This document shows, piece after piece, positions 49,301 through 57,919 of a DNA stretch of 64,000 bases. Below the pieces are notes generated by a model. That model saw nothing but the letters and a program-made list of their open reading frames with translations, ran no database searches and had not been told where the DNA came from. A program made the position numbers and the translations under genes. Numbering within the stretch: the first letter of the stretch is position 1; each line of letters begins with the position of its first letter. The DNA is from Pteria penguin (lineage: Eukaryota; Mollusca; Bivalvia; Pterioida; Pteriidae): NCBI GenBank assembly GCA_035048485.1, contig CM068592.1, positions 33,976,501 to 34,040,500 on the forward strand, read 5' to 3'.

Positions 49301-50416
49301 TATAAAACTAAGTGCAGCTTGTAGAGATGAATCTGCTCACAGCATTATACTCAAGGCATGTGCACGCTCACTGCCATTTTCCCGTCTGGAAACAATCGTG
49401 GTCGTCTGCCATTTTGAAAACTTACCGTTCCTTTGGGAGATTTCTTACATGTCTTGAAGAAATTTTTCACGGATAAAGCAAAATTTGATTGAACTAAAAC
49501 GTCTGCCATATTCTTTAATCTTTTTGTTAGCACTAAACTCATTCCTAAGGGCCGGAATGGGACTACAATGTCGTCCGGCGTATATATAAAATACACATAA
49601 CAAAGGGAAGCGTGCATATGTCACATGATATGTCATGTGATCAAAATAAGAAATTAGGTAAATTGATCGACTAAATCTACTCGGATATATACGGATCATA
49701 AATGTCACAACTCATATAAAATTACTTTTAAAAACAAATAAATCAAAATCCCTATCTGGAAAATTTAAATACAAAGTTTTCTAGATTTTGCAATATACAC
49801 TTGATTAAAAAAGGATATAAACCGCAGATTATGCATGGCTAAAATTTGAAAAATCCGTTTTTAACCGGACGAGAAAGTGTCTATATTTCTTTCAGTTCCA
49901 TATGTAAATTACAGGGGTCATCTCAGCATAAAAAAAGTATAGCATCTGGTTACATTATTGTTTATTGTTTCGAAACACATGAAATATGATGATCAAACTT
50001 ACAGCATTCTTTTCAGATTTCAAGGTTTTGATTTCTTTGTCTTTTTGGGCGATCAGTTCTTGTTGATGCTGCACAAGGTCTAAATTGATAAGGAGAAGCT
50101 CTTTCAAATATTTCGAACTTTGTACACTTTCACTACATTTCTTCTCCTTGACAATGTTTTCATCGGGCGCATCCGGAAAGCCAGTACAGTTTTGTTTATT
50201 GCTGTTATCCTCCATTATGGAATTCCTTTTCTCAGCTTCAGCTTGTTTCGCCATCAAAAGACTTTCTTGTACGGCAAGTGCGAGGTCATTTTCATACGAA
50301 CCGCTGTGAGAGTACGATATTTTCGTTGCCCGACGTCTAGGATAATTGTATCTACTCTCAGATCGATATTTTGTATCGATTCCTGAGACATCAAGCCTTG
50401 TATTCTCCCCTGTCAT
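34262..50416 (-). CDS. MSL1: Male-specific lethal 1 homologue (MSL complex scaffold), 8 coding exons, 468 aa
   Basis: Scaffold of the MSL histone acetyltransferase complex; known family members dimerise through a coiled coil that binds MSL2, and use the C-terminal PEHE region to bind MOF/KAT8 and MSL3, directing H4K16 acetylation in the nucleus. Seen here: coiled coil at ~104-158 (LVQHQQELIAQKDKEIKTLK, then LDRMERRMSLLKQKEE); basic Ser-rich middle; PEHE region ~334-455 with VETPHWKPRK, VKRHQKYEIEEKRRKRWDLQ, RMREQKVYDKL, SFYPSLEDI, VMAFGHPLPNLQTIEFELPW. These match vertebrate MSL1 block by block. All eight exons join in phase. Start is the first ATG after an in-frame upstream stop. Shorter than human MSL1, mainly in the N-terminal and C-terminal tails. 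The last residues after FELPWE are only ~20 and Ser/Arg-rich. Confidence 0.92.
34672..34800 (-). repeat. Old SINE-A copy
   Basis: Follows the 60983-61149 copy in order: cgttatatcatgac, aggtagttactgacctc, gtggtacaattcaggaatca and gtgcttaaccac. Strongly diverged. Confidence 0.6.
35009..35081 (-). CDS. MSL1: MSL1 coding exon 7
   Basis: 73 nt, THIEVIDKVPVMAFGHPLPN; VMAFGHPLP parallels VVAFGRPLP in vertebrate MSL1. Confidence 0.88.
36190..36308 (-). CDS. MSL1: MSL1 coding exon 6
   Basis: 119 nt, WDLQRMREQKVYDKLREKE then ESFYPSLED; donor gtgagt. Matches the RRWDIQRIREQ / TSFFPEPDD blocks of vertebrate MSL1. Confidence 0.9.
37553..37620 (-). CDS. MSL1: MSL1 coding exon 5
   Basis: 68 nt, NLEDEVFVKRHQKYEIEEKR, the core PEHE helix; ends in AG, completed as Arg by exon 6. 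Confidence 0.9.
38350..38860. repeat. Degenerate ~100-bp repeats
   Basis: Blocks such as gtccctaggaatgtttgtg / gtccaaaggaatatttgtg followed by atatgataaaattc-type sequence and aaacctttccaaa / gaggcctttcccaaa recur three times with low identity. Includes an inverted repeat at 38479-38544 with the termini of the MITE at 42592. Confidence 0.55.
39296..39612. repeat. Interspersed repeat (cacaaatgcccccgctggca family)
   Basis: Starts gtgcgacacaaatgcccccg and ends ggccatatatggcggggcat. A diverged relative starts at 43562 (cacaaatgtcctgctggcag) and runs to ~43720. Confidence 0.5.
39846..39907 (-). CDS. MSL1: MSL1 coding exon 4
   Basis: 62 nt, VETPHWKPRKYPSLWVLEGT: the start of the PEHE region. Acceptor attttcag, donor gtaagc. 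Confidence 0.85.
41075..41466 (-). CDS. MSL1: MSL1 coding exon 3
   Basis: 392 nt; disordered basic/Ser-rich segment with KLSLKHKRRTAS (possible nuclear localisation) and YYVSYYEPIADQIDL just before the PEHE region. Ends with one base carried over (G before gtatat). Confidence 0.85.
42162..42356. mobile_element. MITE family C, copy 1
   Basis: 195 bp; ttgggtcatttcattataca / tgtataatgaaaagacccaa termini plus inner tttcccat and tgacgtc arms. In MSL1 intron 3. Confidence 0.8.
42592..42867. mobile_element. MITE family E
   Basis: Terminal repeats catcttcacaatgtcaaggc and tttgtgattacgcaactcc pair with ggagttgtgtaatcacaaag and tcttggcgttgtgaagatg. An internal direct copy of the left arm lies at ~42790-42822. 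Confidence 0.85.
43108..43301 (-). CDS. MSL1: MSL1 coding exon 2
   Basis: 194 nt, phase 0 in, phase 2 out (AG before gtagta). LQCRLDRMERRMSLLKQKEE finishes the coiled coil, followed by a Ser/Ala stretch and KKIKSEIIDEDSQTEK. Confidence 0.88.
44331..44392 (-). repeat. tRNA-derived SINE fragment
   Basis: Minus strand: tagttcagtgggtgaagtgg (A box) and ggtcgtgggtttgcttc (B box) 30 nt apart. In MSL1 intron 1. Confidence 0.55.
45361..45580. mobile_element. MITE family C, copy 2
   Basis: Arms acttcccatttgggacggta / taccgtcccaaatgggaaat with outer ttatacagagt / attttaatgaga; centre gatagtccacaaatgatgat matches 13930-13967 in reverse. Same family as 42162-42356. Confidence 0.8.
46713..46801 (+). CDS. 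PHD-type zinc-finger first exon inside the TIR element
   Basis: ATG opens MDTTYPCVSCLHECEDDTIQ then CHNCSRWVH, followed by a gtaagt donor. Spacing C-x2-C-x10-C-x2-C-x4-H fits the first half of a PHD finger; the closing Cys pair would be in the next exon. Phase 2 out. It may be a captured host exon or part of the element's own gene. No matching second finger exon was found nearby. Confidence 0.55.
47826..47992 (+). repeat. SINE-A, full copy with target duplication
   Basis: 167 bp. tRNA-like head with A box tggtgtagtggttaagcgc and B box gggttcgattcccgg, then a ~90-bp body ending caccaatcaaccaacca. Flanked by a direct repeat atcaaaatacgg(g/a)ag (47811-47825 and 47993-48007). Inserted inside the TIR element. 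Confidence 0.9.
48170..48530 (+). pseudogene. Basic C-terminal exon inside the TIR element, frameshifted
   Basis: Frame RRALIGIGQFRLATTHDHFK...TDKEKQRFF stops at a run of seven T (TGA at 48352-48354). With one T fewer the frame runs on as EKFHNYVYRDSKLVTSTNGQ and a Lys/Thr-rich tail to TGA near 48518. A 15-G run (~48153-48167) sits just upstream. Probably the last exon of the gene starting at 46713. Family not recognised. Confidence 0.45.
50003..50416 (-). CDS. MSL1: MSL1 coding exon 1 (start)
   Basis: 138 codons from MTGENTRLDVSG to SEKNA, phase 0, donor gtaagt. The frame is open upstream to a TAA but has no other ATG. Holds the first half of the MSL2-binding coiled coil. Confidence 0.85.
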
Positions 50417-50937
50417 CCCTCCGATTCCAAGTCTTGAAACTAAATCTGCCTCAAAATTCAAATTCAATCTTGTAAACACAAAATATGCAAATAATTAACA
50501 CCGACGTCAGTGCACAAATTTAACTCCAACACAAGAGAGTTCCGGGGTCCGTTAAGGGGTATTCGCTATGACAGATACATATGAAAGTATCTATGTCTCC
50601 AGCTACGATGACAGGAGATAAGTGTCAAAAAAGTTGAACACTCATCATGAATCTGCAACAAGGCATTAGTATAATTATCAAGCTGAGACATGACATGACT
50701 TTTAGAGTAAAAGAAATCAATATATTGATTTTTATGTAGTGTAGTTTTTTTACAAGCTAAAATATATGGTCTCCTTTATAATTACAGACGTTTTAATAAC
50801 ATGCAAAACACAAACATACATAGACAAGGGGTGTGCAACTTGTCACACGGTTGTACAACAGGCCAAAACAGGAGACAAGCGATTTTAAAGAGTAACAATT
50901 TGCAGTAATTTGCAACACGAAGATTAAATCCCCCTTC

Positions 50938-51127
50938 CAAAAAAAAAAAAAAAAAAACCCCAAAAAAACCAAACAAAAAACAACAACCCCCCCCCAAAAA
51001 AAAAAACAAACCCCCCCCCCAAAAAAAATTAATAAATAAATACCCCCCCCCCCAAAAAAAAATCCAACTGCCCCCCCCCCCCCCCAACCCCCACCCCCCC
51101 CCCCCCCAAAAAAAAAAAAAAAACAAC
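50938..51127. repeat. A/C-only low-complexity tract
   Basis: About 190 bases of alternating poly-A and poly-C runs (C runs up to ~15) with hardly any T or G. Could be a real simple repeat or a low-quality assembly stretch. Confidence 0.85.
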
Positions 51128-52053
51128 ACCACACACCCCGTATTCAGTCCAAAAATGAGATCGAAAGATTTATTTGTGACAAGTCATACAAGAGAAATGG
51201 AACACCATGATATAATTATATATCATATATAATAAAACTGTATGGAATGTCTATAGTTTATATTACACTTTTTCAGTTCATAACTCAAAATTTTACGAAT
51301 GACGATAATATTGTTTGCATATATTCATAGAAAAAATTGTGTAATACATGTACTTCCACTTAAATATGCATCACATTGTCAATGGATTTTGAACTTAAGC
51401 ACCAAGTCTTTCTTTCTCTTCTTGAATACAAATTGATATGGATGATAATAAATGTATAATTATGAAACTACATGGCTATTGTTAAGCCTTCGTTGTAATA
51501 CTGTCATTGGACATTAGTTGACAAAATGTCAGCAAAATCAAGAACCATTTAAAACATGTGAAAAAAGAAAGGCAATAAAAGTTATATGTATGCATAACTA
51601 TACAACTATGAATGTATATGCACTGTGTGGACAAGTGAAACACAAAAAGTGACCAAATTATGATTTTGTGACTGCGCCGTGGTTACACACCAAGCTCGGT
51701 GCTTTGGCGGCAGACTGGAATTATGCTCTAAGAGGGGGGAGGGGTTCGGACACTCCTGATAAAATACATTCAAAAGTAAAAAGGTTTATGCCCTCTGCTA
51801 GATGTTTTTCTTAAATTCACGTGGATATAACTTTTGTAACGATCAGGTCGGGTAGAAGATCCTGCTGAAAATCCATTTTTATTGGGAGCACTACAAATAT
51901 AATGCTGCCACCAGGTTACGGTGTATAGTAATCCGGGTGTTGAGAGGAACAAGAAACGTTGTAACAGATCTCTCACTCACTCTGTATATATATGGTATTA
52001 TTACATGGTACTGTGTTTTTGTTAGCGCATATATATATATATTTATTTATTTA

Positions 52054-52289
52054 CATAAAAGCACAAGAAAGCGACAAACGACACTAATATAAAAGAAATT
52101 ATGGTCAAATTTTCGAGGCGATCTGCCCCTTCCTCAGGACAGAACAATATAAAAAAAACTACATGAATTGAAATATGAAAAAAGAAAGCTATATACAAAG
52201 CACTAGTCTAATTACGCGGTGTTATCGGGCGTCAGCCATAAAATTTTTTTTTTATATTAGTGTCGTTTGTCGCTTTCTTGTGCTTTTAT
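52054..52289. repeat. 41-bp inverted repeat with 154-bp spacer
   Basis: cataaaagcacaagaaagcg... (52054-52094) is the exact complement of 52249-52289. The spacer has ggcgatctgccccttcctca, a motif I associate with Penelope-like element ends; an inverted-terminal-copy arrangement of such an element is one explanation. Confidence 0.7.
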
Positions 52290-52639
52290 ATTTGACCTCT
52301 TTTATTCTTTGGCGACTTGCATGCGCTAAAGTAAGTACATTACCATGGCAAGAATCGACATCGACATAACTTTCACGAGTCTGATTAGCATAAACGAGTC
52401 TCAAGTCGAACATGGCTAATTGTTAGTAAATTCCTCTGGTAATTTCATGGACCTGGATTCGAACATCACCGAATCTGCAGTGTTGTGGAAGATGTGAAGC
52501 AATGAGAGCAAGACCGAAACTCGAACATTCGTCCTACCGCTATTCGCATGGATACTCAAGAAATGAGCAGTTTTTCCCAAAACTTTACAAATCTACATCA
52601 TTCCCTCGACCATAACGCGGGCATCCAATGAAGTATTGA

Positions 52640-52862
52640 AGCCAAAATAGCTTAACTGGTAAAATGTGTGGATTGTGATTAACAGGTCCCGGGTTCGAAT
52701 TCCGACAATGGCATGCCGGTGTCCTATATTTTGGACGAGATAGTAAATACGGGGATTCTGTGTTCTGTTAGTCTAAATTTGTTAGTACTGCATCAGGCAG
52801 ATGCCGTCACCATTTTGGTGCAAAAATCTTGCGGTGACGTAAAACAAGCCGACAACAGAAGT
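52640..52862 (+). repeat. SINE-B subtype, plus strand
   Basis: A box-like tagcttaactggtaaaatg, B box cccgggttcgaattccg, then catgccggtgtcctatattt, gatagtaaatac, catcaggcagatgccgtcac and ggtgacgtaaaacaa, all in the order of 60256-60528. Confidence 0.75.
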
Positions 52863-53652
52863 GACGAGCAACCGAGACTAGAACGCGCCCTCCCGCTAAC
52901 TGAGCGGATGCTCTACAATGAGCGAGAATACCTGACAAGTTTGCCACAAATGTATACCTATACCTCTTGGGTGACAGGAATCTTGTCGGCAGCCAGTCAT
53001 TTGGGATTTTGATGAAAGGAAGAACTTATATATAAAGAGTGGTACAGTAATATATATAACTTCTAAGTCCAAGCTATGCACACCACTTACTGAGCAGCGC
53101 CATCTTTATGGTAGTCTGAAGAGGGGTTCTGTAATTTCTCTGCCAATTCGGCAATTCAGCGCTGATTCGGTAATTCGCTGTTCCTTTCTGAAGAGTGTGT
53201 AGATCTCTTTACTAGAGAGAGAGAGAGAGAGAGGTGTTGTTTCGAACGTATTGACAAAAAAGTCAAACACATGGCATTAAGCAAACGTTTGGGTCATTGC
53301 CTCATTCGTCATTCCTTACATTCTTGATAAATCCTCGATATCACATCATGGAGGGTTGATTTTGGTCAGCTGTCTACATATGATCGAGATCACATTTACA
53401 TGTATATGCAGTGACTTCAGCCGAATATCTAGCTCTTATGAACTCTGATAACTCAAACATTATTACACTGCATCAAGTTCCTACTTCTCAATTCAATTCC
53501 AAATATTGAAATTTTCAGTAGTACCTTAAAGTAGCCTGTTGTACACTGTAGGGTTGAACTCAACAAAAGAGTTGAGCTACCTATTCTATAAGAGGTTATT
53601 AACCTTAATTCTCTTCCAATGTAACCACAAAGAAATGCACTTCTGTACTGTT

Positions 53653-53658
53653 TTTATT
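53653..53658 (-). terminator. Candidate PUS1 polyA signal
   Basis: AATAAA on the minus strand ~130 nt after the PUS1 stop codon, a usual distance. Confidence 0.45.
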
Positions 53659-53787
53659 ATCTGTAGTTAAAATGTACAATGTAATTCTCAAGTTATTCCA
53701 TATTCTCTGAGATAGAATAATAGTAAAAACATAGATCTATTCATGTATACACCTTTTTATATACACTACCAATTAATAGGATTTTTC

Positions 53788-54227
53788 TTACACTGTGATT
53801 TCTTCAGTAACTTTATCCCCATCTTGATCCCCAGACTTAGTAGTTTCTACTCCTTGCTCTTTATTTGTCACACTGCCATCAGTTCCATTGTCATTTTCAT
53901 TCCTACAATCAACAGCATCAGGAGTTGTTTCCTGTGTACCCTCTCCAACATCTTCCTTCTTTTGTCCGTCATTACTTTCTTGATCTGTTTTGACATCATC
54001 TTGGAGTTTTCTTCTTTTTGGTGCACTCAAGTCATCACAATTTCGTTCCGTATCAAAGGTGTGATATGAGAGAGTGGATAACCACTGCATCATGGATTTT
54101 TCTTCTTTTTCAGTTTTATAAATGTCAGGAAGAATCACATTGTCACGAAAATTGAGGATTTTCTCTTTGTAGGCAGACCATTCCACTGGTTCATGCATAC
54201 CATCTTTGCCCCATTTCTTATTGTATC
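53788..54227 (-). CDS. PUS1: PUS1 coding exon 3 (stop)
   Basis: 440 nt, acceptor gttttcag. YNKKWGKDGMHEPVEWSAYK, EKEEKSMMQWLSTLSYHTFD match the human C-terminal part; then PKRRKL (possible nuclear signal) and a long acidic tail ending DKVTEEITV. Confidence 0.92.
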
Positions 54228-57200
54228 CTGAAAACAGCACAATGTACTCTTTCAACTAGATTTATATGCAAACACGTATAAGAAATGTAAGAAGAAAATC
54301 CTTTGGTAACAAGTTTCAATGAAGTGTCTCATGTGACCTTGACCTATCTACCCCCATGTCACAAATGATTTTCTCAAGACATGGACATCTTATTTGTAAA
54401 ACCATGTATCATCATTCCTGTTCATGGCATATAAGTTACTACTCCAAGTATGCCTGAAGAAGAGTGGACAGACACAGGGAAACTAGTATGTATACAATTG
54501 TATTGGCAGTGGGTATGTTAGTAATTTCAACTGCTTTTGATTTATAGAATGCTGGATGCCTTTTTTCAGGTCATCATTGTTGAAAGTATTAGCGATTTTA
54601 ATGAGAAAGAAGTGGAGTGGACTTATTTTCCACCAGATATTAATATACATGTATATCAATTAATTCTGATGAAGTAATTAATGACAAAATGATGAACCCT
54701 GACTTGGCACTCAAGGCCCAAGTCCGTGGATGAATAATACAGCAGGAGTGGTTCATTACTCATGAAATGTACTTAAGCCTTTATTGTCTGTTTAGGTGGT
54801 TACTACGGTCTCATTGTGTTGCTCTGGAAAGCAAAGTGCTCTTGCTGTCACTCAGGAATGAATGCTTTCCAAAGCTACACTATGAGACCATAACATCCAT
54901 CTTAAGGTAAAACAGGCATTCTATAAATATTTTATGTATGGACATGAAATGAATAAGTGAGGTTAAATTTGGTCTTCCTTTGTTCCTGTTGCAAGTTTTT
55001 CAGTTGTTTTATCAAGAAATGATGATTTTTAAGCATTTTCTAGAGGTTTTCCTTCCTGTCCCATAGAAAAATAAGCATAGACTATTTAGCATAGTAATCG
55101 TATATCAATCAGCTGGCCTATTGTGTAACTTACCATCAAATTCTAAATCCTGAAGCAGAAGACCCAATCCTGGAGCTATCGGAATGTCCACTTTATCATG
55201 GCCCCAAGACATCTCAATTACATCCTCTCCACAGTATCCTCTCAATATTGCTATGGTGATACCAACCATTTTTCGTATGTGATGGATAACAAAACTTTGA
55301 CCATTTACTGTCAGTATAACATACTCTATACCATCCTTTACATAGGGTTTCCCACACTCAAAGCTTCGAATATAACGTTTGGCTTTATCTTCTGTGGGTT
55401 TAATTCCCTTAGTGTAGTTGTGGAAGTTATGGGTGCCCACAAATTTACCTAAAATTTGATTCATTCTGATTAGAATTTCCTCTGACACCCTAAAGTCCTC
55501 TGTCAGTTGTACTTCAACAGGAGCTAAAGCATATGTTGGTAATAAATACACATATGTTCTTCCAGTACAAAAATGTTTACAATCAAAACCCTTGGTAGTT
55601 CTAACAAATCCCATAAATCTGATCTGTTCAGGAAGTTCAACATTGAGTTTCTGCACTATATTTTCAATATTGCAGACCATTTTTAAGGAAATGACATTAG
55701 AACTGGCAGACACTCCTTTATCAGTCCTAGCTGCCCTTTGAAATGACATCTTATTCGGGTTATCATGATGATCTTGTGTTATAGCCCCTACTTTCAACAG
55801 AGCTTTGAAGATTTCTTCTTCAATTGTTGGGTAGGGTTTATTAATCTGTATGCCATAATAACCTTTGCCATTGTAAGCTATGAGTGCAGCAACTTTCTTC
55901 TTTCGTACCAGAGATGATGTGTCGGCAGATGCTTCTGTAGGGTAAATAAAAACTACAATAATAATGTAAAAATCATTATTCATATCAAAATTTGATGAAA
56001 GCTTATTTAGAATAATTCTCAATCTGATTAAAACCATATTTTTTCCACTTCTTTATTTGTCCCATTGTGGATGAAGATCTGGCGAAACACCGTAAGGGGT
56101 CATGTTCTGGTGAACTCTGATTTGCAGACAATCAGTGGAACGGCTACAAATTCCTAGGAATGAAATTGACATCTCCAGCTTGCGTGACCTACAAGGTAAT
56201 TTTTGAACAGTGTTTGGTACATATTGCGTCACTAGCATGTGCCTAGCCGAGTCCTTGATTGGCTATGGGAAATAATGGTTTCTGTGACTGAAACTTCATC
56301 AGAGTTCGTCAGAACATGACTGACCCCTTGCGCGGGTTTTGTCAGATCTTTATCTGCAATGGGACAAATAGAGAAGAAGAATAAAGATATTGTTTTAATC
56401 AGATTGGAACAAGTCTGTAAATCTGTAGTTTGTTGCTTTATGTCATTATAAACATCTGAAATATTTTTTCACTTATATTTGGACTGCATTTCACAGACAT
56501 TTCTGCCTATGTAGTGGACCCAATGAGGGACCTCTACATGCTATGGACCATAATTCACACAGATTACCACCTACGTAGTGGACCCAATGAGGAACCTCTA
56601 CATGCTATGAGCCACATTTCACAGAGATTACCACCTACGTAGTGGACCCAATGAGGAACCTCTACATGCTATGAGCCACATTTCACAGAGATTACCACCT
56701 ACGTAGTGGACCCAATGAGGAACCTCTACATGCTATGAGCCACATTTCACAGAGATTACCACCTACGTAGTGGACCCAATGAGGAACCTCTACATGCTAT
56801 GAGCCACATTTCACAGAGATTACCACCTATGTAGTGGACCAAGTGAGGGACCTCTACATGCTATGGGCCACATTTCACAGAGATTACCACCTATGTAGTG
56901 GACCAAGTGAGGGACCTCTACATGCTATGGGCCACATTTCACAGAGATTACCACCTATGTAGTGGACCCAGTGAAGAATCTTTACATGCTATCAACCACA
57001 CTTCAGAGATTTCTACATATGTAGTGGACCTAATGAATGCAATGTGTAATCTTTACATGCTATTGGCTACTTTTACACTGGATCTCTGTTTCTTAGTATC
57101 ACATGAAAATTATGACTTATGTGATGGGCTTGTTCAAAACAGTCTGGAAACCTTTTATTGTGAAAGTCTACATACCTTCACAAGCAAAGTGCTACATCCC

Positions 57201-57919
57201 ACATGTTGGGTTGTAAAGGAGTGTAGAGGATCTTAGAGGAGTGTAGGGAATAGTAGAGGAGTGTAGTGGATTGTAACGCTGGTCTCACAAAGAGGAGGTT
57301 TATACGACACAGGACCACAGCTTTACTGTCTAATTTGAAAGATGGGGTCTTAGTGAGTTACTTATTAAAACCAAATCTAAAACCTTTTAGCCTAAATCAA
57401 AGCATGCTTTCATTTGACCTGTTAATGATACTTAAGGAATGAATCTAATTTTTTTTGTTGGATTGAAGTATACCTCGGAAAAAAGGACGGAATTTCGTCC
57501 TTTTTTTTGGTGATATACCTCCATCCAACAAAAAACAAATTAAATTCGTTCCTTATCATGTAATTCCTTTCAAACATGTTATATATTCTCAGAAATTGGT
57601 AAGTTATGTATGCACTATTTTCCAACATCTCTGAATTTCTGCCATGATGATGTGAATATTGATGTCACAGTTAAGAAAACGTGGGAAATTATGTCATCAG
57701 AGAAAATATTTTCATGGATGACATATACCTCAAATTTTTAAACCAATTAAAATGCATGTTACATGTAAAATTAAATGATTAGATGGTACAGCTAAACTTG
57801 TCTTATAAAACTTGCTTACCAGTTTCATGTTTGACTTTTGTATCTTTGACCTGACATTCCTCGGCCATTTTGCTGACATTTAATCTGGAAGTCAGTAATC
57901 TGAGTAATCTCTGATACAT
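53788..57919 (-). CDS. PUS1: tRNA pseudouridine synthase 1, 3 coding exons (446 aa)
   Basis: TruA-family enzyme that isomerises uridine to pseudouridine in tRNAs and some other RNAs, in nucleus and mitochondria. Seen: core start RKKKVAALIAYNGKGYYGIQ; catalytic Asp105 in SFQRAARTDKGVSAS; RTYVYLLPTYALAP; GTHNFHNYTKGIKP; NGQSFVIHHIRKMVG; APGLGLLLQDLEFDG; and KKWGKDGMHEPVEW. All follow human PUS1 closely (human 427 aa). The C-terminal tail (~385-446) is acidic and Glu/Asp/Gly-rich. Two in-frame starts: M1 (YQRLLRLLTSRLNVSK, no acidic residues, fits a mitochondrial presequence) and M18 (AEECQVKD), as in the two human isoforms. The exon with the start is preceded directly by the 34-bp splice-site minisatellite. 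Three exons join in phase. Confidence 0.93.
54228..55133 (-). other. PUS1 intron 2
   Basis: 906 bp. Contains one foldback element (54779-54915); nothing else recognised. Confidence 0.7.
54779..54915. repeat. Foldback/MITE in PUS1 intron 2
   Basis: ggtctcattgtgttgctctg then gaaagca pairs with tgctttc and caaagctacactatgagacc; outer arms are weaker. Confidence 0.75.
55134..55934 (-). CDS. PUS1: PUS1 coding exon 2 (catalytic core)
   Basis: 801 nt, acceptor tttaccctacag, donor gtaagt. Encodes residues 34-300, including catalytic Asp105. The frame stays open upstream through the intron to an ATG at 56037 in MITE D, but that part has no PUS1 similarity. Confidence 0.93.
56020..56406. mobile_element. 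MITE family D, long copy
   Basis: 387 bp, termini caatctgattaaaac and gttttaatcagattg, then tttatttgtcccattg / caatgggacaaata and agatctggcgaaac / gttttgtcagatct. Inner arms ggggtcatgttctgg / cagaacatgactgacccc. It begins 86 bp from PUS1 exon 2. Confidence 0.9.
56488..57060. repeat. 64-bp minisatellite, ~9 copies
   Basis: Unit: agagattaccacctacgtag, tggacccaatgaggaacctc, tacatgctatgagccacatt, tcac. Copies 3-6 are near-identical, the outer ones diverge. In PUS1 intron 1. Confidence 0.95.
57427..57559. repeat. Foldback element, 133 bp
   Basis: Continuous hairpin: aaggaatgaatctaatttt.. and ttgttggat, agtatacc, aaaaaaggacggaa pair with the complement up to aaattcgttcctt. Centre is ggaatttcg. 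In PUS1 intron 1. Confidence 0.85.
57820..57919 (-). CDS. PUS1: PUS1 coding exon 1 (both starts)
   Basis: 100 nt, 33 codons plus one base, donor gtaagc. Upstream ATG at 57919 gives the Arg/Leu-rich presequence; the internal ATG at 57868 gives the MAEECQ form. The exon likely begins 7 nt before the first ATG at a tttccag acceptor (57926), if a 5' UTR exon exists. Confidence 0.8.

Larger units (their letters stand above)
43302..50002 (-). other. MSL1 intron 1 (6.7 kb), contents
   Basis: Holds a SINE fragment (44331), MITE C copy 2 (45361-45580) and the 3.2-kb terminal-inverted-repeat element (45941-49169). The rest is AT-rich with no MSL1 exon. Confidence 0.6.
50417..53650. other. Intergenic between MSL1 start and PUS1 end
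   Basis: Presumed MSL1 promoter on the left; no core element identified. Contains the A/C-only tract (50938-51127), an inverted repeat (52054-52289), a SINE (52640-52862) and a short (GA)n (53217-53233). No coding exon. Confidence 0.55.

Noticed and set aside
50417..50479. MSL1 start further upstream (VFTRLNLNFEADLV...)
   Set aside because: The open stretch has no ATG, only a GTG, before an in-frame TAA; MTGEN at 50416 is the first ATG.
50782..51134. Gly/Phe-rich frames of 113-116 codons
   Set aside because: Translations of the A/C low-complexity tract.
52111..52139. Hammerhead-ribozyme-like core on the minus strand (CTGAGGA, 5-bp stem, GAAA)
   Set aside because: Helix II and the two conserved boxes are present, but no short helix III with a valid cleavage triplet (U-H) follows GAAA and no helix I pairing was found. 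Penelope-like elements are known to carry such ribozymes, so it may be a relic.
55935..56037. N-terminal extension of PUS1 exon 2 from ATG 56037
   Set aside because: Sequence comes from intron and MITE D; a good acceptor at 55934 and an in-phase upstream exon with PUS1-like starts explain the gene better.
56898..57236. 112-codon plus-strand frame
   Set aside because: Created by the 64-bp minisatellite, which does not hold one frame from unit to unit; its repeated peptides are an artefact.
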